From the NCBI GenBank assembly GCA_039090855.1, contig CM077005.1, positions 73,466,607 through 73,530,606 on the forward strand: 64,000 bases of DNA, in the 5' to 3' direction. Shown one piece after another: positions 21,101 through 33,432 of this stretch. The position numbers and the translations under genes are program-made. The stretch's first letter is position 1, and each line of letters starts with the position of its first letter. The notes under the pieces are model-generated. The model had not been told where the DNA came from, did no database searches, and saw only the letters and a program-made list of their open reading frames with translations. The DNA is from Macrothele yani. Taxonomy: Eukaryota > Arthropoda > Arachnida > Araneae > Macrothelidae.

Positions 21101-23590
21101 TGCTAGCGGGAAAACTGAGCATTACTTTATGCGTTGTGTTCTTCATAGTAAAAGGTGGCTGGTGCGAAAACAACTTTTTCAATTCGATTTTAAAAGCCGT
21201 TGTACAGCTGTTAATTCAGAAAAAGATTTACACGTCCCCTCAGCAGAACTGTGCGTTATGAAAGAACAGTAAATCCACGCAAAACTTATTTTCATATTGA
21301 AAGGTACTCTTCTTAAAATGAATCTCCCAAATTAGTTCCTACAGACGGGTATATCTTTTGGTATCAGTTGCATGAGATTGTTTTGCTCTTCGTAAGAGAC
21401 ACTTTCTCAAAACCAATTTTAAACTTCTTTTTCTAGAATCTAATTCCGACAAAAGAATTTGTTCAAAACCCATAGAAGCTTTGTTTCGCATGTGGTAAAG
21501 TAATTAGCGTATTTATATTGTTACGGAGAAGAAGAAGAAGAGCTCCTAGCTTAGGTTGAGAGACCCGAACCCACAGCGCTCTGCGCCTTTTGGCAGGTGA
21601 AAGTGAAAAGAAGATAACAGGAAACAGAATGTCCTGATAGAAAAGCATGAAAGAAGAGTAAAGCAAAATTAGAGCAGAAGGAGTATACGGTTTTCCGTTA
21701 AGTATTGAAGTTGTAAGCTACCCTAAATACTTACCTGCAACAAATCGCTTAGAGAAATTAATCCCGCCGCCAACTTCCGGCAGCACGAATCGGGGAAAGG
21801 ACAGGAAAAAGCGGAACCTGAAAAAAATATATATTGTTACGCATTGTGCCTCATTATTTTTTAATATAATGGCCGCGGCTAATCCGACAGATTAATTAAC
21901 TAATTAATGCGTTGGTTCTGATTGGGTTTTGAACAAAGAAAAGAGAAGTTCCAAAGCGAAGCAGGGACCACCCAAAATGTTTTGCTACTGCGTGTGGAAT
22001 CCCGAAGGCGACGAAAACAGTCGTAACTGAGTCGATGTGTTGGGGTTCTAGACTAAATAAGGGGATTGGGAACGCCATTAGCAGGACAGATTTATGGGAG
22101 AGGTTACAGTTTGGGTCAAGAAATTGTCGTATAAGTGTAATACTCAGGGACCGACGAACGCATTTTTGAGTGCTCCTAATATTCTCGTGTTCTAGAGTGC
22201 ATGGGAGGAGGGGGGGGGAACAGAAAAGCGAGGGGCTCTACCGAATGGCTGAAATCAACAGAAGAAAAAAATAAGCAGTTGTCTCCCGATACACGAGAGA
22301 AAAAGTAGCTGCAGGCTTGGCTCCGATAGAAGAGCGGATGAGAAGAAGTTTGCCTGATACAACAACAAGGAAAACTGGCAGATGGCCAACCTTGGCCTAA
22401 CATCGCAAGAAGTGGCGATTTAACAAGTACATACGATTTGCTTGTGTCCATGTTATAACGGAGCGACAAGTGACCAGGAGTTAAAAATCGTCCCCCGTTG
22501 CATCTCACAGTTCCATGATTCTGCGAGTGTCGGGTCGACGTTGTCCGACGCTTCGTTCCTTTCGAGGAAAACATCACACGAGGGTCTTTATTGATAACCC
22601 CACGCTTCAGCAGCCGGACCAGTGAAAGTGCATGTGCGTCTCTGTGTGTTTAAAGACTGCATAAAACCGTTTCCTACTCCGTTTGATATCAAGTATGTGG
22701 TGTCAGCTATTAAACTAGCAGACACGAAGGTGCTTTGGATTATTATCAAAAGAAGACAAGTGAGCAACAGTTCTTTGATTTTTAAGCGCAGCTTATTTGT
22801 CGCACGGAACTTTGTTTTATCAAAATAGAAAGACATATTCAATAGACCCGTAACAAGACGTTTGAGTGATTGCCTCGAAAGCGCAAGATGAACAATGCAA
22901 TTTATTAAAAAATATGCCACGTTTGGTCGTAGTGACCCGTCAATATAATTCATCGTAATTCATCAACATATATAAATTATGCAAATATGAGTGTCTAAAT
23001 TAAAGTGCATTTATGTGCGGGCAATCCTAGCAGTTAATTTGTGGTTGATCTTGTAATAGTAAAAGTAAGTTTAAGTAAGTGCACGCGCCATTACAGTAGT
23101 CTTCGCGAGAAAACCTACCAAATCCCTTTTAGTTTGAAGAATAACCGCTAGGAATTCAGTGACGTAGCAATTGGTGTCAAGTGGTGAAATATTTAACCGC
23201 TCGGCCCGAACGTACGAATTGGTGGTCGGCGGTGGGATCGCGACCGTATCAATAATTTGTGGTGTTGGAAAGGATTCGCAACGTGACCACTATAGCAGAC
23301 AATGGATTGTTTCTCCGCTCTGCAGTTCTAATTACACAAACACCTAGATTGACCGAGAATAAAAACTTAGCAACTGAGTAATATTTAGGCTGTCCAGGAT
23401 GGGCTCATGGGTTGTGATTTTGTCTTGTCGTCTATCAGTATGATGTTTACGTCTAGCAGTTGTGGCACTGGCTTTCTCCACTCCCTGGGAGCAGTGGTTC
23501 TGAATTAGGGGTATGATATTGTTTATCACCTTGAGTGGCTCATTATTGTCGTTAAACCTCGAAACAAAAACAAAATACTTTTTTATGTCC
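21101..23590. other. Unassigned stretch, about 2.5 kb
   Basis: Open minus-strand frames of 133 (22176-22577) and 121 residues (22588-22953) are adjacent, but neither shows a domain I recognise. The second has a hydrophobic segment (LLLTCLLLIIIQSTFVSASL). With no homology or splice evidence I do not call them genes. A (gaa)n run lies near 21528-21541. No repeat of the window was seen inside. Confidence 0.4.
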
Positions 23591-24180
23591 TTTCCTACGT
23601 TGAAATTACTAAATAATACTGACATCTGATGAAAGATAAAGTTTTTTTCGTGCAGGTGGAACAATTGGGATTGTAAGTAAGCTGTCGATGCACGATAATC
23701 AACAAGCCATGAGAATTCAATTGCAGATAAAAGATTAACTTTATATACAATTAAAAACACTAGCTACAATAAGTTAAAATGACACATGCAAGATCTTTCT
23801 GGATAAACCTAAACCTGTGACCGCCAACGAATAAAGCTAAACCTATAACTGCCAAAGCTAAACCGCTAAAGCTAAACCTGTAACCGCGAACGAATAGTGT
23901 CTTATGCACATTTGTATATTATGCCTTCCGAACTTTACATATTACGTAACAACTGATGCATCCTGGGAGTTCGTCCCCTTGTATTTAGTGGCATGTCGGC
24001 GCGGTGCTGTCTGTTTTACCTGATGATATGCTTGAGGCAAGCCAGAAAGATCTTGCATGTGTCATTTTAACCTATTGTATATATATAAAGTTCGCCTTTT
24101 ATCTGCAATTGAATTCTCATGGCTTGTTGATTATCGTACATCGACAGCTTACTTACCCTCCGAATTAATACTGACATCTA
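23590..24180. repeat. Inverted repeat, arms about 130 bp, loop about 230 bp
   Basis: 23671-23809 matches the complement of about 24038-24157, with shared blocks gtaagtaagctgtcgatg, aatcaacaagccatgagaat and tgcaagatctttctgg. The loop holds short imperfect repeats of ataaagctaaacct type (23808-23900). The minus frame 23344-23760 overlaps the left arm and has no known domain. Could be a non-autonomous element or a rearrangement. Confidence 0.8.
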
Positions 24181-24689
24181 TTTAATTTTTCTATTAGTTT
24201 TCCTAGTGACAACTATTCATGTTTTATCTCTCTCAATTTTTACCTCAAACCTAACTAAGTACCTCCTACGAAACTGAAGCTCAAAATTTGGTAACATTAG
24301 TTCTGTGACGAGTTTCGTATTCCGGGATGATAAAAACAACAGTTGTTTGATAATAGAAATTATGTGACTCTTAGCTTTGTATTATCTTCTTTATTTATTA
24401 TTTTTTTATCCTGACGCAAGTATTCTCTCAGCGCAAATTTGCTTCAGTCAGGAAATTCATCCATGGCATCCTCTTGGGAGTGGCAATTATTGAATTACAG
24501 GGTGGATGTATTTCGTGGCTGAACACTTAAAATAACTATCGCTCCAAACATGAACTAAAGACTCCCTCAGGATCATCACCGGAGCAACGAAGAACGACGT
24601 AGAAAGGTACTACATGATTGCGTTGAGAATGAAACACAGCGGGAGGTACTCTTTGTCACCAGTCAAGGGGTGCTTCAGCTTTCTAGAAC
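24180..24689. other. Unassigned stretch
   Basis: No gene or repeat recognised. Confidence 0.4.
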
Positions 24690-24980
24690 ACCTAGATTCA
24701 CTGGCACATATTTTCAAGCTTGTCGCATTATGCTGAACTCGATGCTCGAAAATGTTCGTGCAGACTGAAAACCTATTTATCCAGAATATACTTGCACACG
24801 TAATTCTTTAGACTAACTTAAATTTTCATTCTTAGTGTCTGGACTGCAATAAATTATCAAGTTGACCGTTTCTTAGGGAAGATGGTTAGGGAGATCTGGT
24901 GAGGAGACCAACATAGTGGGACAGGTGCTTCACGCATGCCGTACCCGGGACTCGGACCCATATTTGACTAATAATCAGAA
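24690..24980. repeat. Direct repeat, left copy, ending in a decayed SINE-like segment
   Basis: About 291 bp nearly identical to 25168-25461. Its right part (ttagggaagatggttaggga, then gtgcttcacgcatgccg) resembles the SINE body and tRNA head of this window; the left copy continues into a tRNA-head-like segment up to about 25018. The two copies are about 478 bp apart. Confidence 0.85.
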
Positions 24981-25167
24981 ACAAGCATCTCACACTTCCC
25001 GTCCACCTGGGCGACGGTGGAAAATGTACCCATTTGTATTTTTCCATACACATTACACATACGCATTTTTCATAAAACTACATACCAACAGGAAACAGCT
25101 ACCTTATAAATTTGCTGGGATTTCCCCTTTTTTTAAATTGTTTCACTGTTTTTACCGAGTTTTGAAT

Positions 25168-25461
25168 ACCTAGATTCACTGGCACATATTTTCAAGCTTG
25201 TCGCATTATGCTGAACTCGATGCTCTAAAATGTTCGTGCAGACTGAAAACCTATTTATCCAGAAATTACTTGCACACGTAATTCTTTAGACTAACTTAAA
25301 TTTTCATTCTTAGTGTCTGGACTGCAATAAATTATCAAGTCGACCGTTTCTTAGGGAAGATGGTTAGGGGGAGATCTGGTGAGGGAGACCAACACAGTGG
25401 GACAGGTGCTTCACGCATGCCGTACCCGGGACTCGGACCCATGTTTGACTAATAATCAGAA
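25168..25461. repeat. Direct repeat, right copy
   Basis: Near-identical to 24690-24980, with small insertions (for example an added g in gttaggggg). It ends at the same aataatcagaa boundary, after which the flanks differ. It looks like a local segmental duplication. Confidence 0.85.
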
Positions 25462-26339
25462 GCATTTTGACTTTGAATCAAAACGCAAAACTTCAGGGAT
25501 TTCAAATTTTAAATTGTGATCACATGCGAATATGTTAATTATTTTACATCTAGCAGTTCAGCATAAAAGCAGAGTATTAATCTTCAAAGAGCTTGACATG
25601 TATTCTCCGTGTGGAAACCGCTTTGAAGCCTTTCGTGCGAATAAAGGATTCAATAATTCGTTGTATGAGGAACATGCGTCAAATTCTAGTGACGAAATAT
25701 TTCAAGACTTGGTCTTGGAACTAAAGACATTTTTCAAGACTTGGAACTAAAGGCCTTGACGTAGATAATAAAAGAATGGTGTAGTTGTTGCTTCTGCGCG
25801 AGTCTGATGTTTTATTTCTCCGGTAGGCCGAAACGCCAAATTGGACTTCGGAAAATCTTCCTAATCAAAAACACTCGTTATGGTCCAAAAAACTAGGAAG
25901 AGGTTATTGTACATTATGAGCTGTTCTCTAAAATTTAGGAGCTGTTGTTCATTTCACATCCTTCCCCGAAATTACCAAGAAAACTTATGAGTTGCACTTC
26001 ACATCCTTCCCCGAATTACCATGAAGACTTGGAAAACAAGTGAATTTTGATACATTATTCAGCTTTAAAAAACGTTGCTTAAAGAAGTACGTAAAAGTGT
26101 TCTAAAACGTATCTCTCCTCACAAACCGCTATTTCGTTTTAATTCTTCCTGATAAGGAAACCAATAACGAGCTTCATCTTCTTTGTTGTTTATGTTACAA
26201 TTTAAGTTTCCTAATGTTTCTGAAATCAGGCAAAAAATGGCAATGATATAGTGTCCCCAAATGGACACAGAAACATAGTGATAGCACAAACACGTATTTT
26301 TTAGCATGCCTTTCATAAAAAAGAGTACGTGCTCATTGT
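25462..26339. other. Unassigned stretch with small local duplications
   Basis: Short imperfect repeats include cacatccttccccgaa near 25957 and 26001 and aagacttgg-containing duplicates near 25707-25745. No gene recognised. Confidence 0.4.
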
Positions 26340-29300
26340 ATCATTTTGTCCGTCCGTCTGTCCGTCGGTCCATCTGTGTACACCATATCTCCGCAATTAT
26401 TAGCCCTATTTTAAAAAATTCTTTCTGCAACGCAAAGCATGAAATGTGAAAATGGTGATCCCTTTTTGTTGTTGTTTTTTCTTTGTGATACATGATTTCA
26501 CCGCTAGAGGGCATAAATGCAGAATCTGTCAACCACAAAATACACTTTGTTTCATATAATTGCCTCTAAATATCCGATTGGAAGAATTCTTTCTTCCATT
26601 CGATACCATTTGTAATGAATACTATTTTGGGTACAGTTCTTTTTTACGTTTTTCAACAGTAAGTTGAAGAAGCGTATATGCTTCAGCTTTGTCCGTATTT
26701 CTGTCTGTCTGTCTGTTCGTCTATCCGTCCGCACGATAATTCGCGTAAAAATGGTTCGATTTCGATGAAATTTTAGTATGTGGTAGGGGAATACTGGGAA
26801 CGAACCCTATTGAAAATGGGCGAAATGGGATCAAAGGTCAGGACATAGGAGCGGGATCCATTCGGTTGCCCTTATGCGCCATAACTTGCGTAAAAATGCT
26901 TCGGTTGAGACACAACTTTATCATGTTGTTGCGGAAGTATACTTAATCGGTTCTGTTGAACATCATTGAAATGGAGTCAAAGGTCAAAGCCTAGGAGCGA
27001 GATTTATTGTACAGCCATTATCCTCAGAACCTGAGTAATAACTTGAGTAATGATTCCTCGTATATTGGAAAGCGTATCATAATCAATGACTTGCAGGATT
27101 TTACTCTCTTGTTCAGTTAATGTAGAGCTTTTTCGCTAGGATGGGGTGAGTTAAATTGCGATTCCACGATATCTCTTCTTCAGAAAGCCCGATTTGAAAA
27201 ATGTTATTATATCGGATAAAAGCTTTGGTGGGAAGTGTTCTGCATATAATGTATAATTTTTGGTAAAGACTGGTTTTGCCACTAAGACGTAAGTGTACAT
27301 GTGTATTACTGTTTCTATGATGTATTAACAGAGAATGTCTCCCATTTTGATAACTCGATTTAAACAAATTCTTTGGCGATCAGATACCGCTAGCTACGAC
27401 AAACGTTTTGAGAATATCTTCTGCTTAAAATAGGGCATAAACTTATCCCAGGGAGCCCACATGTATACATTATTTTTGTCGGTATCTCTTCTTCTAACGA
27501 TTCGATTTAAAAAATTCTTTGTCGGAGAGCGTTTTGTCTGCAAAATGTTTTGCATATAATTCCAAATTTTTCTTAGCGCACAAGTATGCCACTATAAGAC
27601 ATTAGTTCACGTTTCTGTTTATAGCAGAGTAGCAGCCACATCCGCGTATACAAAAACCCGACTGAAAAAGTTCTTCTTCGGTCAGATACTGCGAAAACAT
27701 TTTGTGTGATTTCCTCCCCAAAGTAACGCACAATTTCGCCGCTACACGGCACAAATCTTTAATATAGTTTTGTCGATATCTCTTCTCCTAAAAATTCAAT
27801 TACATTTACCTTGTGGAACACTTTATTTGTAACAGTGGGTGTTTTTCTGTTCGCAGTTCTAGCGCTCGATGCTGTTAGTGTGTATCTCTTTCGAAAAACA
27901 TGCTGAAAAACAAAATACAAGCAGGCTCAGTTCTGATTGAGCCGTCAGTTTGGAAGGTAGGATTACGACTTACAGATCGGAGGTTTGAAATGAGCTAGTC
28001 GAGTATGGGTTCGAAGCATTTATTTTATTTGTTATTGCCAACACAGGTCTAGGATATGAAAAGTAGCTTACATAACTTTTACATTCTGCTGGATACATTG
28101 CGAACACAAGGCAAGTCGATATACATGTACGAATTACCCAACGTGGTACTCTGTATTCTCGGGCTTCCTACATTCCTCATCACTTGCTCTTTTGCCTCTC
28201 GGTTTGATTTTCTCCACTTTTGTTTGCGTTCATTCTGCGAATTGTCTAAAATGTTAACTCGCTCACACGAAAATATATATATATATTTTTAATTTAAACC
28301 ACGGCGTTAAGTTTTTTAGCACGTCTTTTGTAAAAAAAGATCGCGCTTCTGTTATCGGTTTGTCCGTTCGTCCGTCTATACCCACAGTATCTCTGCAACT
28401 ATTAGTCCGATTTGAAAAATTGTTTTCGCATTGGGAAGCTTGAAATATGCGAATGATGATCCTTAATTTCATTTTTTTTTTTACGATGTACAATTTTGCC
28501 GCTAGAATGCGTAAATGCAGATGATGTCGAATTCAAAAACACGTTTTATTCCACATATTTGCTTCTAAACATCCGATTGAAAAAATTTATTTATCTTTCG
28601 ATTCCATTTATGTCGAAGAGTATTTTAGATATAGTTACTTTTCCAAATTACGCATACATTTTCCGCTAGGGGGCGTAAAAATAAATTGCCTTTTTCCCGA
28701 TAACTCTTCTTCTAAAACTCCGATATAAAATGTTTTTTTTAAGCGGATATAACTCCTGATGGAAAATCTTTTGCATATAATTTCTAATTTTTGGTAAAGA
28801 ATTATTTGGCCACCAGGGGGCGTAAGTGTTAATTTTTGCTTCTGATGTATTAACCCTAACATCTGAGCTCCTAAAATATCGATTGAAAAAATTCTTTCGT
28901 GGACTGATGCCACTCGCAGCGATAAGCCTTTTCGGAATATTTTCTTCTTAAAATATTCCACAGTTTCTCCGCCAGGGGCGTAGATATATATCTTATTTTT
29001 GTCAATATCTCTATTTCTAGGGGTCCGATTTAAAAAGTTCCTTCTTTGTTGGATAGTGTTTTCGGTGTGACATGTTTTTCATAGAATTTCAAAATCTTCA
29101 AGTAGTTCATAAACTTTCCGCTAGGGGGCGTAGAGGTAAATTGCGTTTCCCTCTATATCTCTACTTCTAAACCTCCGATTTGAAAATTTCTTTCTGCATC
29201 GGATACAGCTCCGGATAGGAAATCGTTTGCACATAATTTCTTATTTTTAAAAAAATGTTTTGGCCACCAGGGGGCGTAAATCTTAATTGCCGCTTCTGAT

Positions 29301-30300
29301 GTATTTGCAGCAAAATATGAGCCTCTAAATTCGCGATTGAAAAAAAAAACGTCATTTGTAGACCGATACTTCTCATGTCGACAAACCTTTTAGAAACATT
29401 TTCTTCTTAAAAAATTGCATAGTTTCTACGCCAGGGGTCGTAGATGTATATCTTAATTTTGTTAATATCTTTACTTGTAGGAGTCCGATTTGAAAAATTC
29501 CTTGTTTGCTGGATAGTATTTCTGATGCTAAATGTTTTTCTTATAAATTCAAAAATTTCAAGTATACCATAGACTTTCCGCTAGGGGGCACAAAGGTAAA
29601 TTGCGTTTTCTGTGCTATTTCTGCTTTTAAATCTCTGATTTGAAAAATTCTTCCTGTATCACATACAAGACCTGATGGAAAATATTTTTCACATAATTTC
29701 TAATGTTTGATAAAGAATGGTTTGGCCACTAGGTGGAATAAGTGTAAATTCCTGCTTCTGATGTATATGTAGCAAAATCTGTCCTCCTGAAAACTCGACT
29801 AAATTTTTTTTTCTTGGACCGATACCGTTCATATGGAAAAACCTTTCGAGAATACTTTCTTCTTAAAATAATGCATGGTTTTCCCACCAGGGGACAAAGT
29901 CACATCTTATTTTTGTCGATATCTCTGTTTCTAAGAGTCCGATTTGAAAAATTATTTCTGTGTTGGAGAGCGTTTCCGCTGCGAAATGTTTCTCATATAA
30001 ATTCATGTTTTTCTTAACGCACAAGTCTGCAACCAGAAGGCGTAAGCTCACGATTCTGTTTACAGCAATATCTGAGGGTTTAAAAACCCGATTAAACAAC
30101 TTCTTTCTTCCGGATTCAAAAGACGTGCTTATTACACACGAAAATTCGGTGACATCTGTCTTGTTATACATCTGAATAGATCTCGTAGATAGCTCTAAAG
30201 CGATTCCACGCACAGTCCTTTTACACTCACGGTTGTCCAGATAAGCCGCAATATTGTCAAAAGTGCTCACTGGTTCACAAGAAAACAATTTTTAAAATGT
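26340..30300. repeat. Large modular repeat of about 150-bp monomers with CTCF-like core motifs
   Basis: From 28490 to 30045 a monomer recurs every 146-164 bp. Each has a segment like ccgatttgaaaaattctttc, then an atataatttctaatttttgg segment, then a G-rich core. Cores begin near 28499, 28663, 28810, 28969, 29118, 29264, 29428, 29578, 29725, 29883 and 30029. Three monomer types alternate, giving a higher-order unit of about 455-460 bp: ccgctagggggcg, ccaccagggggcg and ccgccaggggcg. Older monomers lie at 26340-27800 (core ccgctagagggca at 26501; two units of about 145 bp near 26735 and 26880). Blocks beginning with tccgtccgtctg-like tracts start each half (26350, 28365). No protein frame spans it. 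Confidence 0.85.
27900..28290. repeat. Dispersed repeat block shared with 48600-48985
   Basis: Both blocks contain aggctcagt-ctgattgagccgtca, acttacagatcgga, cacaggtct-gatatgaaaa, ctggatacattgcgaacaca, catcacttgc and ttttctccacttttg-ttgcgttca in the same order. They then pass into the same aatttaaaccac segment. This shows that the modular repeat is a mobile or duplicated family and not a unique locus. Confidence 0.85.
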
Positions 30301-30720
30301 TCACTTCAAACCACTGCGAAGTGTTCTTCATATATTTGAACAGATCTCGTCAAGAGCTTTAAAACGATACCATGCACAGTCACGTTGCGCTCACTGTTGC
30401 CGAGATAGACTCAGCAACAGTGACGGCACACCCAGACATAACGCATCATTTCCCACGCGCACGATGTATCGCGCAGTACGTGAATTGGGTTCCATGCTGT
30501 TTACAAATATGCTAACACGATCAGTGTGAGACACGTATTTTGAACACTATACTGATTTAAATTGGGACCTATTTTTGTCGCAGGCGGTAGACTGTATGAC
30601 ACCCCAAACTCTCCGCGGAGTTAGACCTAGTCCTACGTCAAAAGAGCATTTAAGGACAGGTATTGCTGTTTCGACACGGTTGAACCGAGTATGGAAGGAG
30701 AACTTGGTAAAACGCTGAAG
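30150..30720. repeat. Dispersed repeat block shared with 50430-50810
   Basis: Shares agctttaaaacgat, cactcacggttgtc, gttcacaagaaaacaa, aaaccactgcgaagtgttct, ccatgctgttta and aattggga-ctatttttgtc in the same order with 50430-50810. It is the downstream part of the modular repeat family. Confidence 0.85.
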
Positions 30721-30876
30721 TACGTACAACATCACGGGTACTTTGCATGTGACAGAATGAAATATTCAGAAGCAAACGCTATATTTATGTGATTACATTT
30801 TCTGGAGTCGAATTTCTTTCTGGAGTCCGTAGAACGAGCAGAAGTTAAATGCATTAGCAGTAATGGAGTAAAAATA

Positions 30877-32424
30877 AACTGGCGTGCAAAAATTAAGGAC
30901 GAAACGGTTTTTCGAATGTAACGTCGTGCAGAAGTGCTTAACATCGACTCAAATCATACCATAAGATCCCCAAGATGTAGTAATATGGGACAAGTGAGCA
31001 AAACCATCCAAACAAGGAATCCAAAGGATACAAAGGCACTTTATTGAAAAGGTAGTTTCGAGCACAACTGGACAGAAGACAGAAACATCTATGTGATAGG
31101 CGGCTGCCAAGAAAAATCCAGTCTTTAGTTGGGGATATGATCACCCCTGACTGCGTTGCAGGATTTACAACGCCTGTCCATGCTGAGGACGAGGTTGTCA
31201 AGCAGCTGTTGAGGCATTGCGGCCCATTTCTCTTGTAGCGCCAATCGCAGCGGCGGACTCGTGGCTAGCGGCTGGTGATGTGCTGCCAAGCATCTCCCGA
31301 GAAGGTCCCACACGTGTTCGATTGGATTTAGGTCCGGGGACCTAGCGGGGCAATCCGTGCGTTGAATATCTTTACTCTCCAACGGCTCTGCGACAGCCAC
31401 TGTACGATTAGGTGTAGCGTTGTCGTCCATGAAGAGGAACTCAGAACCCACAGCACCTCAAAACAGACGCACGTTAAGCAAGAGATCCTCGGTAGAATAG
31501 CGGACACCAGTGACTGAACCTCCTTGGAAGATGTGGAGGTCAGTACGGCTACCAAGCATGATACCGCACCAAACGAGAACTCCGCCACCTGCATACCGGT
31601 CCCTTTCGATGATGTTGGAGGTGTGATTACGTGCTTCTTGCTCTCACCAGATGTGTATATTTCCAGAATCACTCGTCAGACTAATTCGGCTCTCATCCGT
31701 AAAGAGAACTCGACCCCATTGCTGATGTGTCCAGTTCTTGTGTTCCTGGTACCACAGAAACCGCCGTCTCCGAAGATACTCGATTTAATGGAACACACCG
31801 TACTGGTCCTCGTGCAAATAGACCACCTTTGTGCAGCCTCCTGCCAGTGTAAAACGCGATAACGGACGTCCAGTTGTCTGTTGTATGTGCCTTGCGATTT
31901 CTCCCGCTGTCTGCCGTCTGTCTCTTCTCGCCTGTACGACAATATACCGGTCAACCACCGCCGTGGTTGCTCGTGGACGACCACTGCTAAACTCTGGGAC
32001 AGCTGTTTCTGTTGTTTAAAATGCTCTCCAAGCTCGTGAAATGATGCTCTGAACGATACTGAACACCTGGGCTACACTAGTCACACTTCGACCGTTTTCC
32101 AACTTCCCAATGACGCGACCTCGGGTAAAGTCATCCAGATGTCGTCTACTGGATTGCCTGTTGGCCATATCACACGGTGGCAGCAACTCGATGTCGTTCA
32201 AACCGATGTACACCGTGCAATATATTTCACGGAATTGCTGAGCGTACACAGCCCGTGTGCTTTATACCCTTCCGACCCCCCCCTACGTCATGCTGCATAT
32301 ATGCTCATGCCCTACCATACCGGACCTTAGTCTATCTCCTGAGTGGTCTTTCGGTCTGTTCTGCCCGCTCGTTCCGCTGTTATGCTAATTTCTCCTTTTC
32401 GACCTTAATTTTTGCACACCAGTG
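30877..32424 (-). mobile_element. Tc1-like transposon with terminal inverted repeats, frame broken
   Basis: Ends read ggcgtgcaaaaattaagg (30881) and ccttaatttttgcacacc (32403), inverted. TA duplications lie at 30875-30876 and 32425-32426; the length of 1548 bp is normal. The minus strand encodes an N-terminal HTH (DFTRGRVIGKLENGRSVTSV, about 32150) and a C-terminal catalytic part (31125-31451). That part has MDDNATPNRT and SPDLNPIEHVWDLLGR, with 34 residues between the second Asp and the Glu (DD34E). Frameshifts separate the parts, so it is not functional as read. Confidence 0.92.
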
Positions 32425-32426
32425 TA

Positions 32427-33207
32427 TTTTTCTTTATCAAGAACTCGTGGTAACTCTACGATAGCAACTGTTTAGAAATAAAGACTGCTGCATGCATGTT
32501 GCTGAAGGAAAAACATATAACACAAGCATTTCTTGTAGCACGCTGGACTCTCATGCAATAAATTAAAATCATATCATTTATATAATCATGTCATTTCCTT
32601 GTACTATGCTTAACATTTCATTAAAATCGCCCTGGATTAATTTAATTAAAATAAGTTTGCCAGGAAATTCGACTCTTTAAAGTAAGGTATTTATTAAAAC
32701 GTAGTAATGTGTTCGTGTTTAGAAGACGAAATTCAGAATCGTAGGAAATGTATTGCTACAGAATATAGCAACAGATGCCCGAATACTTCTACTGAAAGCA
32801 TCTATTCAACAGAATTTGAACAAAATTCATTATCTTACAATATTTTTCAAATATTTTTCGTTATAATAAAAAAAAACAAGGTTTATAAATGCTAATTATT
32901 TATAACTTAAAGCTAATTATGGTTTCACTTGCAACAGTGGTCCAGCTTCCTCAGGACTATGACGCGTTGATTTCTTGCGACGACGGCTGTTCGTTTTACG
33001 TGCCGCATATCACTTGGAGGTTATCAATTTTGACGAGCACTTTCCAAACGCTCGAGAGAGATGGCGATGAATACGAATTATTCACCAACGAAGGGCGGTT
33101 TTGAAAAATCTTAAAGTCAAGATCATATCCTGATCTAGATTTATTTTAACATTGTCATGTCATCAAACAAAAATCGGTGGTTATTCTCCAATAAGTGCTG
33201 TGCTACG
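32427..33207. other. Unassigned stretch
   Basis: Frames 32707-32895 and 32889-33104 plus have no recognised domain. AT-rich. Confidence 0.4.
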
Positions 33208-33432
33208 TAGGATTTAATGAGCACTTTTTAACACACGAATGCTCTTCTTTCAACCTGAATCGAAGAAATCTATGTGTCTGACCTACATATTACACGTCAC
33301 ACTGTTACTGGATGCTATAGATTCCGCGAGAATTTTTGTCAGGAATTGGGCCTCCCTATTTTTTAGAGCAAATAATCTTGTTTACAGTTGAAAAAATCCC
33401 TTAAAAATTTGATGACCTAAGGATTTTATATA

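Noticed and set aside
22176..22953. Two adjacent minus-strand frames of 133 and 121 codons
   Set aside because: No recognisable domain or splice signals. Different frames with stops between them and low-complexity segments. Not enough to call a gene.
23344..23760. 138-codon minus frame
   Set aside because: Partly lies in one arm of an inverted repeat and shows no known domain.
27113..30288. Several minus-strand frames of 62-141 codons in the modular repeat
   Set aside because: They repeat with the monomers, have no domain and end at monomer-specific stops. They are by-products of repeat structure.
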